NCBI GenBank assembly: GCA_019914995.1
Contig: CM034128.1
Coordinates: forward strand, 9,054,501 to 9,118,500
Origin: Acanthochlamys bracteata
Taxonomy: Eukaryota > Streptophyta > Magnoliopsida > Pandanales > Velloziaceae
Direction of reading: 5' to 3'
DNA: 64,000 bases
The notes under the pieces were generated by a model. It did not search any database, was not told the DNA's origin, and worked only from the letters and a program-made list of their open reading frames with translations. Position 1 is the first letter of the stretch. Every line of letters starts with the position of its first letter. The position numbers and the translations under genes were made by a program. Shown here one piece after another: positions 49,060-60,639 of the stretch.

Positions 49060-52000
49060 TGCCACGTTATCTCTCAGTGCAATGCGTGGCTTGACTGGAC
49101 CACAGACATTACGTGTCGCAGGAAGGATCAAGAAGCAAGAGGTCTTTATCTTGATCGATTCACGAAGCACCCATAACTTTATATCAGATCGCCTCGTGTA
49201 ACACTTGAGGCTAAACTCTTCACCTATACGGCCGATTAAGGTAGAGCTTGCGGATGGGAGGCCTCACTCGGTTGACGTCATATGCAAACAAGTTCCACTG
49301 AATATTGGAAGAGTGGAACTGAGGGTGGATGCCTACCCCTTTCCTCTAGGAGGGATGGACTTAGTCCTAGGAATACAATGGCTTGAATGCTTAGGGGAAG
49401 TGGTGAGCAATTGGCGCCATTCACAAATGAGGTTCACCTTGAATGGCCAAAAATGCACCCTACAAGGTATCCGAGAAGCAAGAGTGTCCCAGTTACATGT
49501 TCTTAGCTCCAAATCTTCCCTCTGTTCTATAAGGCTCATAGCGTCCGAGGCACATAACGAGTCCGCCCAAAATGAAGAGGATGCTCTGCCTGTAGAGTTA
49601 CAAGATCTTATAGAACAGTACACATTAATCTTTAAGCCTGTTTTGGGGATGCCTCCTCAACATTCTCATGATCACGTCATTCCCTTGCGGTCCGGAGCTG
49701 CGCCTGCCAATGTAAGGCCCTACCGTTATCCCCACATCTAGAAGACTGATATAGAGAAGGCAGTGAAGGATATGCTATCACAGGAGATAATCCAACCGAG
49801 CAGCTCAGCATTTTCCTCTCTAGTTTTGCTAGTTAAAAAAAAAGACGGATCATGGCGTTTTTTGTGTCGACTATAGAGCATTCAACGAGATCACCGTCAA
49901 AGATAAGTTTCCGATACCCATAATTGATGAACTATTAAATGAGTTACATGGTGCATGTTTCTTTTCAAAGCTGGACCTCAAGTTCGGCTATCACCAAATT
50001 CGTGTGAAGGCAGAAGATGTCCATAAGACGGCTTTTAGAACGCACGACGGGCACTACGAATTTTTGGTCATGCCCTTCGGCTTAACCAACGCCCTGGCAA
50101 CCTTCCAATCTCTTATGAACGAGGTTTTTCGACCCTATTTTCGTAAATTTGTATTAGTTTTCTTTGACGATATTCTTATCTACAACAGGACTTGGAAAGA
50201 CCATTTGGATCACCTAGCCACGGTATTTTCAGTTTTAAAGAAGGAGCAACTATATGCTAACTTGGCAAAATGCCGTTTCGGGTGCAAACAATTAGAGTAC
50301 CTTGGCCATATTGTCTCCAAAGATGGCATTGCAGCAGATCCTGTGAAGATTAAGGCCATGACAGACTTGCCAGCGCCCAACTCGCCCACTGAACTACGGG
50401 GATTTTTGGGGCTCACCGGTTATTATAGGAGGTTCGTGAAGAATTATGGAATGATAGCCGCTCCCTTGACTGCATTATTAAAAAAAGGAGTCATTCCAAT
50501 GGAATCGAAGCGTGAAAGGCTTTTGAAACTTTGAAGAAGGCAATGACAACAAAGACCAATTTTAGCTCCTCCCGATTTCAAAGGATGTTTACTGAGAAAA
50601 CAGATGCTTCAAACAAGGGATTGGGTGCTGTCCTCACACAACAAAATAAGCCTATAGCATTTTTCAGCAAGGCATTGTCTTCCACCACCATCGCCAAATC
50701 GACTTATGAGAAGGAACTCATGGCCCTCGTTCTAGCAGTACAAAAGTGGAAACCATACTTGCTTGGCCAACGGTTCACTATCAAGACGGATCACTTGAGT
50801 TTGAAGTACCTCTTGGAACAACGATTATCTACCCCAGACCAGCACCGATGGTTGGTTAAACTCCTTGGGTTTGATTATCAAATTGTATACCGCTCAGGAG
50901 CTCAAAACGTAGTAGCGGATGCACTTTCACGCAGACCAGAGACTTCTTTGGCAGCTGTTTCAACACTCCAATACTCATTCTGGGATGATTTTCGCAAGGC
51001 TCAGCAAGAAGATCATTCCCTGGCAAAGCTCTGTAAGGCAGCGGATGATGGCTCACATTCAGATTTAAAGGTGATTGATGGGTTACTCATGCGTAACGGG
51101 AAGCTATGGGTGCCTAACAGTAGTCCCTTGCGCTCACAACTATTATTTGAGGCACATAATTCTGCTCAAGGGAGACACGGGGGACAGTTTCGCACCTTCA
51201 AAAGGCTCACACAGACTTTTTTACGGCCTGGTATGTCGAAAGACGTTCAACACTATATTGCAGCTTGTGTTACCTGTGCTCGGGCCAAGTCCGAATCCCT
51301 CCGGCCAGCAGGGCTCTTGCAACCTCTACCGATACCCGATCAAGTATGGTCGGACATTTCGATGGACTTCATAGAAGGTTTACCACCATCGGGCGGAAAG
51401 GATGTTATCTTCGTGGTAGTTGATCGCCTATCCAAGTACGCTCATTTTATTGCCCTTAAACATCTTTACACTGCAGTAGACATAGCTGGAATTTTTGCCA
51501 AGGAAGTGGTTCGCTTGCATGGTTGTCCCACCTCCATTGTGTCGATGCAGATCCCGTGTTTATCAGCGCCTTTTGGAAGGAATTGCATCGCCTTCAAGGC
51601 ACGTCACTCCATCTAAGCACGGCTTATCATCCTCAGACGGATGGACAAAGCGAAGTAGTGAATAGGGGGCTGGAATCATATCTACGCTGCTTCGTAGGAG
51701 ATCATCCCATAAATGGATTAACCGGTTGCATTAGGCGAGTATTCGTACAACACAAGCACTCACTCGTCTAGCAAAACAACACCCTTCGAAGCGGTTTACG
51801 GTAGGCCACCGCCTACATTAGTTGCTTGGCCAGTAGGATCCCGACCACGGATGAGTCAAAGCGGCATTCTGTGACGAGATGACATTCTCAAGGAGCTGCG
51901 CTTTCACCTTGTGCGGGCTCAAAATAGGATGAAACGACTTGCGATAGTCACGAAAGAGAGAAACATTTTCAACCAGGGACCGGTACTACTTAGGTTGCGA

Positions 52001-52200
52001 CCTTACCGCCATCCTCCATAGCCGAGCGAAGGAACCACAAGCTAAGGTATCGTTACCATGGACCGTACTCGTGATTGAAGTGTTGGACGATGAGCATCTA
52101 GGTTGGAATTGCCCTCAACATCCAAAATTCATCCAGTTTTTCATGTATCTCAGCTTAAAGATGCTAAATTCTTATCACGGAATTTGATTAGCAGAGCCAT
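49060..52200 (+). pseudogene. pol: Gypsy pol (protease, RT, RNase H, integrase), broken
   Basis: The protease block is FILIDSRSTHNFISD, with Arg where the catalytic D-S/T-G triad needs Gly (codon 49163-49165). VDAYPFPLGGMDLVLGIQWL follows. RT begins after PANVRPYRYPHI with a TAG at 49739-49741 and an extra T near 49860. It continues [20 protein letters not shown] and [20 protein letters not shown], so the polymerase Asp pair is kept. RNase H has TDASNKGLGAVLTQ, ALSSTTIAKSTYEKELMAL and KTDHLSLKYLLEQ. Integrase has the zinc part (GRHGGQFRTF, CVTCARAK), VWSDISMDFIEGLPPSGGKD and, after a shift near 51540, [17 protein letters not shown]. It ends LPSTSKIHPVFHVSQLK. Multiple stops make it inactive. 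Confidence 0.9.
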
Positions 52201-52242
52201 CATTAAAGCTCTACCCAAAGACGGCCCCGGGGACGAGGCCGA

Positions 52243-52260
52243 ATCTCAAGGGAAGGGGAG
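52243..52260 (+). other. Gypsy polypurine tract
   Basis: AATCTCAAGGGAAGGGGAG-type purine run ending exactly at the 3' LTR start. Confidence 0.85.
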
Positions 52261-52715
52261 TGATGCACAGGGCCAAGAAATTGCTGAATAGAACAAAGAA
52301 AGGCATTTTCTTAGGAAGAGAAAACAGAATATCAGCTGCAAGGCTTGCCCCGGCTGTCAGTTCTGACAGCAAGAGTAGCACCAGTTATCTGTAGAGATTC
52401 AGATGCAATAGTATTGCTAAGAGTCACTTAGCAATTAGTATTAAATGATAGAAGTCTTGCTGAAATTTAAGTCCTTGAAGGAGTCTAATTAATGGTAGCG
52501 CAGTCACAGTCAAGAGTCCATTATGATTTAGAAGTTCTTTGGCAGTAAAACTTCAGTAGGCATAGGAGTTCTTTTATAGAAGAACTACTCATTTAGCTAT
52601 AAATAAGAGTTGTAAGCCTCAGTAGGAGGCGGAGAGATTTATGCAGTAGTTATTTTTGAATTATACTTTACTAGTTAGCTTGTCACAACCCAATATTTGT
52701 TGAGAAGGTGTATCA
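52261..52715 (+). repeat. Gypsy 3' LTR
   Basis: 455 bp, the same length as the 5' LTR, followed by GCTAG of the target duplication. Confidence 0.95.
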
Positions 52716-52720
52716 GCTAG

Positions 52721-53076
52721 CTGCAAAAAGGAAAACAATTTATGGGGCCTAATTGTTATAGGTTACAGAGAACTCATGCGCCATTAACAGAAGACTAGCA
52801 AAACTTTTTGCATCTTAGAAAAAATACAAGACTATGAATAAGTCTATAATTTCTTTCACATGTATAACTCAAAATTATAAAGCTATAAAAGAATATACAC
52901 AGATAAGAATAATTGAAAAAAAGAAATCAAGGAAAGGTTGTAGTCTCCATTTCAACCCCTTGGAAAAGGTTCAGTGTAACTGAAGCGATCCTACTCACAC
53001 AACTCTGTTTGCTGTTTTCAGTCTGTACATCAATTTCTATTCTCAAACAGGGATCTTGACTTGTTAGTTGATTTGA
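52721..53076. other. Intergenic between the gypsy element and the SGR-like gene
   Basis: Should contain the 3' UTR of the SGR-like gene on the minus strand. No other feature is seen. Confidence 0.4.
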
Positions 53077-54119
53077 TCACTTAGGCTCCCGCTCCGGTTG
53101 TCGCTGCGGGTCTTGGGACGACGTCATGCGGCCAGGGAATGGTACTCTTGTGAGGAAAACAACAATTTGCAGTTAGTCTGACACCGTTGCGGCCAAGCCA
53201 CCCTTAACGAAGGGTCTACGACGGCTAAATTAAGCATGATAATCATCTTACTCTTGAACTTGCTCCGGCCGCCCCCGGAGAGCTGCTTCTCTTAGCGGAC
53301 CCCAGCACTGTACCCTATGGAATTGCGGGATGTTGGATTCGAAGTAGACATAGACCATTGCCTCAACTAGCTCCGGGTAGTTCATGAATAAGTTTGAATC
53401 TCCGTGCATGAATGCGTTCAGCACTACAGGAAGCTCCTTCGAAAAGATGTAGTACCGGAGATTGGCGATAAGATCAAGGAGAAAATGGCTGCCGCTTATG
53501 TGGCAGTGAACGTGGAGAGACATCTTTCCCTTCACCTTCTTCCACTCGGCTACCACCTCGTCCCGCTGCAGTTTGCTGTACCATCCGCTGAACTGCATAT
53601 TATGAAAAGAGTCATGAGTTTTATCTAAGAACAGCTATGCTAAATCTAAAATCTTAAACTAAAGAGAAAGAATTAATGCATACCTGTGCATGGTTGACGG
53701 TGTTGGAGATGGCAAGGGTGAGGTTAGCTGTGATGTCGCTGTGCGTGAGCGTATAGGTTCTTGGTAGGCTCTCTGGATGCTGCCTCTCATCTACACCGAG
53801 TCGCAACACTTTCAGCTTTGACACCTCGAAGATTGCCGGACCAATCAATCTCGCGACCTATATAGTGATCAACCAAACCCTCGCAATATTAGTAAGAAAA
53901 CTCAAATGAATTCAATATATAAGCCAGCCAGTTAATTTGGGGGTTGAAAGAAACGGGGTGAATACGCACCGGTCCGGTTGTTCGCTTGCCTTTTCGAGAG
54001 AGAAGAAGCACTGATGAAGTGCTCTTGTTCTTGAAGTCGTTGCAGTTTGTGATTGAGTTAAGCTGCGTTGGAAGAAGTTGGTTCGACGGAGCAGCAGCAG
54101 AAGATAATGAAGTTAACAT
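53077..54119 (-). CDS. SGRL: STAY-GREEN-like protein (chlorophyll Mg-dechelatase family)
   Basis: SGR/SGRL proteins remove magnesium from chlorophyll species in the chloroplast. Exons 53970-54119, 53684-53857 and 53252-53592, plus a probable last exon 53077-53146, give 244 residues. Residues 1-50 are a Ser/Thr/Asn-rich transit peptide. The domain reads VARLIGPAIFEVSKLKVL, LPRTYTLTHSDITANLTL, GWYSKLQRDEVVAEWKKVKG, MSLHVHCHISGSHFLLDL, RYYIFSKELPVVLNAFMHGD and QCWGPLREAA, the conserved SGR core. GWYSKLQRDEV and YYIFSKEL favour SGRL over SGR1. Without the last exon a TAA ends the frame at 53248. But CAAGA|GTAAGA is a strong donor, and a pyrimidine-rich acceptor precedes 53146, giving a basic tail. 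The SGR Cys-rich motif is absent, as expected for SGRL. Confidence 0.92.
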
Positions 54120-54286
54120 TTTCAGATGATGGTTTGATTAGTTCGGAAGGGAATTTCAATACCAAGAATATGATAGCGTAAGAAAATGAATAAAGATTGA
54201 ATTGAATTTGAATAATGATTGAATCTTTGGATGGTTTTCCTTGATTTCTGTGTCTTCTGATAACAATGGAACGACTTAACTCCAAT

Positions 54287-54294
54287 TTTTATAG
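54287..54294 (-). promoter_or_regulatory. Candidate TATA box of the SGR-like gene
   Basis: TATAAAAA read on the minus strand, about 170 bases before the start codon. Position and sequence fit, but the transcription start is not visible. Confidence 0.5.
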
Positions 54295-54299
54295 GTTTA

Positions 54300-55669
54300 G
54301 GAATCCTACAAGACTAAAAAAGAGAAAATAGGTGTTTCAAAGTAAAGACCAACACGTACAGTGCAGGTGTGCTTACAAAAGTTAGATATTATTGTAGTTG
54401 GAACGCGAGCCGCGGCTGAAAAAAGTTTCTGGTGCTTTGCTTACGGTTAGTGCATGCTGGTTGGCTTTAATCGAAGCTGGCCTGTTGTTCGAAGTCCTTG
54501 TTTTACCAGATAGAACCAAGCCAAAGTAGTACAACTTTTCATATATGGATATATTAATTTTAATTAGGGTGAGATTTTGATAAATAAAGTAAATTTTATG
54601 AAAATAAGTTTTAAAAAATAAAAATACTAATTAAAAACAAAATAAATTTTAAATTAAAATTTTAATAAAATTTAGTACGAAATTGAAATAAAATTTAGTA
54701 AAACACGATCAAATTAAAATCTCTGCGAAGAAGTTCGAGATAATTAAACTTTGACACATGGGTGGTTGATCTGCTGCGGGCGCTTTTGACAACAGAGAAT
54801 TTTGGATCTGTCAATTTATATTGCAGAAATTATGAATTCTATTACGTGTCCCATAGCATGCTTGTGTGTTTTTAGCACTCGATGTTTTCAAACCTACCCG
54901 GATATTTCAGAATGCTCAAACTACAAAAAAAATGAATTTATTTTGAAATCCTTAAAAGTATAATTTAAAAATTTATATAGAAAGTATTTAAATTTAAAAT
55001 TTTTTAATTTAAATATTATTCAAAAAGTATTAAAACTTCACAAAATTTTCTGAAATTAAAAAGAGTGACAAAATGCACCACCTAAGTCCAAATAGAAACT
55101 AAATTGTTCAAAAACTAAATTTGTAAACATAAATTTATTAATAAATATTAAAAATTAACTTCTAGGATAGTGTACACAAATCTTACATTTATATATACCA
55201 ACATTGATCATGCATGGTTCTCTAAATTTTTCGTTCAAATGTAATACTGTAGTGTGTTGCCAACACCACCAGCAGCAGGCTTCAGCGGCAGAGTCACAAA
55301 ATTCAAAAGCTGAAACAAAACCAAACCCTTCTTCTGTCTTCACTCTTCATTGCCATGCATATCAATTCAACAACTACTACAGGACGATGCTGTCTTTCAC
55401 GGGCCTATTCCTTTTACTTCCTGGGCCCCCAACCAAATTAAATAGCCCATTAATATTTGAGTCTCGTACTATCTCCTTCAGCATTATTCATCATGGTTCA
55501 CAACTCACAAGAAACGAAGGAGCACTATAAACAAGAACAGGGCTCCAAAACGTCACAGATAGATGGAGAGAGAGAGAGAGAGAGGGGAAGGAGAATACCG
55601 TTCCTAGCTGAAAACAGAAAAGAGTGCATGAAGATTTTTTTCTTTTTCTCTGTTGAAATTAATGTGGCT
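54300..55669. other. Intergenic, AT-rich between two minus-strand genes
   Basis: A/T element-like runs at 54560-54720 and 54940-55060. A (GA)n microsatellite lies at 55565-55583. The right end should hold the 3' UTR of the RING gene. Small frames here have no recognisable homology. Confidence 0.4.
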
Positions 55670-56496
55670 CTAATGGTGCGCCAAGAGAATCTCGATGCAG
55701 TTTTTCTTTGGAGAGCCACACAGAGGACACGATTCCAATAGCACAGCGCAGGGCTTGCAACAACAGACATGGAGGCAAGGAAGCATCAGCACGCACGAAT
55801 CACGAGACAGACAACACTTGCATGGTTTCAAACTACTACGATCGCCGTCCGAGGCGGCGTGGTCTTCAGAACAAAATGCAGCCGACGAGTAACACGTGTC
55901 GTCACGTAGTTGGTCGATGGCGTTGGTTAGTGCGATCATTGCGGTCTCCGTCTCTGTTGCTATTCTCTGCCAGAAATAGCTTTGTTCTTGTTTTCGCCGG
56001 ATTAGTTCTTCCAGTTCCGTTGATCTTTTCTTCGCCTTCGCTAGCTCTTCTTCTTCGCGTTTCAGCAAGGTTGTTGCTTTTTGTTCTAACAAATTCAAGA
56101 GGGATGTTTTTTGTTGGTTTGTTTGTTGGAGAAGAACCGATCGCAGTCGCTTGTTCTGTTTCAATATATTCACAAACATCGAATAAACATATCAATTAAT
56201 TAAAACTCGTATTATATATAACTTTGATGTTGTAGCATATACATGATGGTGATACTTACATGTTCGAGAAGTTGTTGCTCTGTTTCTTTGCTGTGTTTTT
56301 CATAGAAGGAAACCAATGAAGAAGAAGAAGAGTAGTTGATGTTGTTGCGTGAAGAAAGTTGAGCGGCGATTGCATGTTGACGATGCACAGGTTGGACTGT
56401 AAAAGAATTGAAGGGTAACGTCGTCGGCGCTGGAGCATTACCGGCGTTGTTGCTGTTATTATTGAAAGAGAAAGGAGCAGAAGCTTGAATTGGCAT
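55670..56496 (-). CDS. BOI-related RING E3 ubiquitin ligase
   Basis: Two exons, 56260-56496 and 55670-56155, encode 240 residues. The N-terminus is Asn/Pro/Ser-rich. The middle is helical and charged: FYEKHSKETEQQLLEH, LLNLLEQKATTLLKREEEEL and AKKRSTELEELIRRKQEQSY, the coiled-coil WRD-like region of the BOI family. The C-terminal RING is CKCCLSRDSCVLMLPCLHVC, CCKPC and CPLCG, with the short BOI-type spacing and one His. It then ends KKNCIEILLAHH. BOI-type ligases restrain cell death and interact with DELLA and MYB proteins in the nucleus. The protein is shorter than Arabidopsis BOI itself. Both splice sites are GT-AG and there is no frame break. Confidence 0.88.
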
Positions 56497-59400
56497 GGAG
56501 AAGAACTAACACAAATGAACCAGTGCTAAATAAAAAACTGGTGAACAGAGATGGAGATCAAAGTGGAGATGTTCAAATAAGGTCGAACGGGAGAGAAAGA
56601 CAGAGACGGGTTGTTATCCATGAACACACGCGTCCATGCAGTATGAATATAAAAGGGTAAATTTTTGGTAGACAGATTGTCTTTTTAGGTTAATTTAAAA
56701 CTTGTTATTTATAGAACTGTGAGCTGTGATTTTCTCTCTGAAGAAGGAAGATTAGATAAGAGAAGTACAACCATAATCACTTATAAACAATAAAGAAAAT
56801 TTACGAACAAATTAAATAAATAATAGAACTTGCATGCAATTTCTTGGCACCATTCAAAGAGAGAGAGAGTTGCAATGTTCCTTCTTGTCCTCGGGTCACC
56901 AAATTGTACTGTGTACAACAATACAAAGATTATTAGAGATATTTTGGTTTTCATGGAGTTGTCAGAAAATGTTGTTGCATTGATAGGGCTCCATAGTCCA
57001 TACATGCATGACAGCATCTTTAACCTAAGAAGATGAAACTGTTCTTGGAACGAATCTCGTTCCAGCATTTGTTTACTGTTTTGACTAATTCCAGTAAAAT
57101 AAAAAACTTATATTTGACTATAGCAAGGACTAGTGGTATCTTTTTTTTTTTAAGAAATTTTTTTATTTATGTTTGAAATGATCTATAAATTTAATTTTAT
57201 TATTTACTAAAAATATTATAAATAAAATTTTTTCAAATTGAAATTTTATATACTTTAAAATTTTTCTTATCTATATTATTTTGATCAAAATGATTGTATA
57301 GAAATTAAGATTTTGTCGAATCAAATTAAAAATTTTATCAAAATATTTTAATCTCATAATTTTACATATTTAATGATGATTAAAGATTAAATTTGAATAT
57401 CATTTAGATTACAAATTAAAAAAAAAATGTTTTTAAGTATCGCTAGAAAAAAGTGCTCTTATTTTATCTCTTTAACTATATATCTTAAACTTATATAATA
57501 TGTATACTAAAAATATATAGGTATTATTTCTAAAAATATTATATTATAATACAAATATTTGATGAAAAGATTAAATAATTATAATTTACTTTATATTAAA
57601 AGAAAATGATAAATTTGTTATCTGCGAGACCCTGGTTGCTCGAATGTATCATAGCCCTCAAAGATGACATACGAAAGAACATTAACAAAATCTTAAAACT
57701 CTTAGAATATCTATTTGACTACAAACTTAATGATTTATATAATCCTATTACTGTAGTAAAACTTCAATAACTCTAGTCTTGTCGCCCATACAAAGCCATG
57801 ATTGATTAAATCAATTAAAACAACGCTTTTTTTACATGAAGATAAGTGACTGCAAGGTTATCAAGTTATCAATTTTACGCTCTTTCTGGATTCTTTGAAC
57901 AGAAACAAAAAACAGAGCAGAAACAGAACGTAGCAGGAAAACCTTTCAATTATATTCATTTATATCATTGATTCATTTGACGACGATTTCGTTGTTGGAA
58001 ATGGATGGAAAGGCGTAGATAGGTTGTCAGGATTTTTAGCATCGAAAATGGAGATTTTTTGGGTTTTGTTACGCAGAGAAAGAAAAGAAAAAGATAAAAG
58101 AGATAGATGGCAAAAGCAAGCAGAAACAGCTAGCTGCACTCTTTCTGCACGTACGGGTCTTCATTTATCTTGTGTGCCAAATTCTGATTGTTTTTTCATT
58201 AGTTGTTTTGGTTTGGTTTCTTTGAATGTAGAGAGGTCTGCTTGTTTTTGGAACTATTCCTTTGATCAGATATAGATGAGATGGATGGTGAAGGGTAATC
58301 TTGTGGAAGTCGTTAATAATAGTAAATGATTCAAGAGAGATCATCAGTTAATTTCCTAACGAAACATTTAGATAATACTGATTTGAGATTATGAACATTA
58401 ATGTTTGTAAATTTAATACTAAATATTCGCAGAAGTTTTGAATGAAATTTGTCACAGTTGATTGACAATAGTTCTTAGAGACACAAATCTTATTAGAGTT
58501 TTTTTCTTCTGCTTGACTGCAACTGCATGATCTTCGTACATGAACCATCAATCCTCCATCAACACGAAACTACCAAATCTATGCCAAAAGAATCCGCAGA
58601 TGAATTGATCGAAGTCCAACAACTATATTTAGATTAATGAATAAAAATAACTTTCAATAGTTACTGACATGGCCAGTAGAGCTTGGGAAAACATAGACAG
58701 TACAAAAGTTTATACTTCTCTGAAATTATTTTATCTTTTTTATTAGTATAAACTAAGTTTGAAGGCATCCTCAGATCTGCCAAGCTACAATGCTGCATTC
58801 CTACTCACCTACAAATTTCAGAGGACATTCACAAGGTGGTATCTTCAATGGCATGATTCAAATACTTGAAGGCATCACAAGTTTGTATGTCGAAATTTTT
58901 TAAAAAAATTCTTCATTCCAAATAAGCTCTTTATTATAAATACTTCTAAACATTTCTGAAGTGAATAGTAGACAAAATTTTAGTTATGTTGTATGGAAGT
59001 AGAGCAATCAGGTCTAGTCTTTCGATATTTTGAAGGATGAAAACTATTTTCTTGAGGAGTTTCATCTGTTTCCTTAGAAATTATTAAAATTGCTTTGCAG
59101 GGCTTCCTCACCGAATTGTTTATGATGGATCTCAAACTTAGAATTAAGTTCACTTCGTAGCAGAAAGACATTTGAAATGCAATTGCAAGGTCAGAAATCA
59201 TCTCAGTGATAAAATCACTGGTCTTGGTAACACTCTTTTGACATCGACTGAGACCTTAATTCCTCTAGAAGGTTCAACTGTTGTGACGTTTGACATAATA
59301 TCTGGGTGCGTACTTGCAAGTTGCAACTAATCAGCTGTCACATGTAATGATCTATCCAACGTATGGTGTTCCTTTTGGTCAGAAGTATTGAATTTTGCCT

Positions 59401-59677
59401 TTTAAATCTGCAGTGATTTATTATTGAACTTTACTGCTCGTTATTCTTTCATGATAACAAAGCTTTTGGTGTTATCATGTCACAGAACACAAGCCTGTGA
59501 TGCTTGGTGTTGAAGTGTTTGGTGCAACCAACTTCTCCTGGGCACTCTTGTAATCTAAGCAACTTCGCCCCTTTCCTCAAAAGAGAACCGTCAACCCACG
59601 AACAAACATGTTTAGCTAATATAAGACATCGGACAAAATCCAGAAACTTTGTTCATTCTCTGGATTAATACCATCTC
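56497..59677. other. Long intergenic stretch
   Basis: Holds the 5' UTR and promoter of the RING gene to about 56700, then AT-rich DNA at 57130-57610 and mixed DNA afterwards. The largest frames (56781-57068 on the minus strand and 58024-58275 on the plus strand) show no recognisable domain and are probably chance. Confidence 0.4.
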
Positions 59678-60034
59678 ATGAGCAAGCTCGCAAACATTAT
59701 CGCTCAACTTCTATGGCTCAGAAGCAGAGCTTTCAAAATCATCTACACAATGAAGGTGCCGATTACTCGGGCTTGCATGGGAATGCCCAAAGTCGACTTA
59801 TCAGAAGACAGTGACGGAGAGTGTTGCGTATGTTTATCGAGACTGCAGGAAGGAGAAGACACAAGGAAACTTCCCTGCTGCCATGTTTTCCATACAGAAT
59901 GCATCGATAGGTGGCTTGCTCTTCACCAAAGGACTTGCCCTTTATGTCGGTTGCTAATCGACGTTGAAGCTACAAAGAGGTTAAGGGAGTTCACTGAAGA
60001 AGAGTTGGTGTTGTGGTTCCTTCTCGCATTGTAA
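59678..60034 (+). CDS. Small RING-H2 E3 ubiquitin ligase-like protein
   Basis: A single-exon frame of 118 residues. A basic, hydrophobic N-terminus (ANIIAQLLWLRSRAFKIIYT) may be a membrane-associated helix. The RING-H2 is CCVCLSRLQEGEDTRKLPCC, HVFHTECIDRWLALHQRTCP and LC, with spacing C-x2-C-x14-C-x-H-x2-H-x2-C-x11-C-x2-C, all eight ligands present. The C-terminus EFTEEELVLWF is acidic then hydrophobic. Small RING-H2 proteins with one N-terminal hydrophobic segment are a large plant ligase group. The substrate is not known. The start is the first ATG of the frame. Confidence 0.85.
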   Translation: MSKLANIIAQLLWLRSRAFKIIYTMKVPITRACMGMPKVDLSEDSDGECCVCLSRLQEGEDTRKLPCCHVFHTECIDRWLALHQRTCPLCRLLIDVEATKRLREFTEEELVLWFLLAL

Positions 60035-60354
60035 TGCCTGACTTGAACTGAATGCTGCAAATGTTTCAGCTCATTGCGGTGGCAGAATTTGCCCAAATGT
60101 ATGCCACTTGAAATTTCTCGAGGTTCTGAACTTAATGCAATTGTATTATATCCTTGGCAAGTTGTCATAAAAAACAGATAAACGGTGACTGCACTGCAAA
60201 ATGATATTCATTCTTGTCTGATAATGAAAATGTACTCCGTAACCCAGGCCAACAACAGAACTCTACCGGTCTCAAATTAAAAAGGTTTGTATTTCTAACC
60301 TATGTTTCTGGTCCCACTTTCAGGTGTTCCAAATGAGAATCTGCAAATCTAAAA
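60035..60354. other. RING-H2 3' UTR and intergenic DNA
   Basis: No feature is recognised. Confidence 0.4.
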
Positions 60355-60575
60355 ATTTGGTTGCGTTCGGAACCGCTTCCTCCGAAATTCATCCCAAAAT
60401 ATATTTTTTGATAAATTTTTTTAATATTTTATAAATTTATTAAAATTTTAAAAGTACATCGTAAAATTTTATTTATTTATTATTATTTTTTAATAAAAAA
60501 TAAAATATATTTCTTAAAATAAATAAAATATTTTAAATTTATAAAAAAAATGCATGAGTATTTTCGAACACCAGA
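60355..60575 (-). repeat. AT-rich MITE-like element, family A (reverse, diverged)
   Basis: Starts TTGCGTTCGGAACCGCTTCC and ends TTTTCGAACACC, with the core AAGTACATCGTAAAATTTTATTTATT. The termini are inverted GTTCGGA/TCGAAC, a variant of the GTTTGG/CCAAAC ends elsewhere. Confidence 0.5.
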
Positions 60576-60639
60576 AAGAATTAGAAACCCCGCGCTCTAC
60601 GGCCAATGATAAACACGTCATCTTTTCTTGTTTAATAAG

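Larger units (their letters stand above)
47167..52715 (+). mobile_element. Ty3/gypsy LTR retrotransposon (structurally complete, coding-dead)
   Basis: A 5,549-bp element with two 455-bp LTRs that both start TGATGCAC and end in CATCA or TATCA, a 5-bp GCTAG target duplication, a primer-binding site close to TGGTATCAGAGC just after the 5' LTR, and a polypurine tract CAAGGGAAGGGGAG right before the 3' LTR. The order gag, protease, RT, RNase H, integrase, HPVFHVSQLK is that of Ty3/gypsy. LTRs differ at about 25 positions by eye, nearly all transitions. Stops and frame shifts interrupt gag and pol, so it needs help to move. It belongs with the chromovirus-like group by its end motif, though no chromodomain is recognised. 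Confidence 0.95.

Noticed and set aside
55695..56199. Plus-strand frames over the RING gene
   Set aside because: Shadows of the minus-strand RING exon, which has a clear domain and splice sites.
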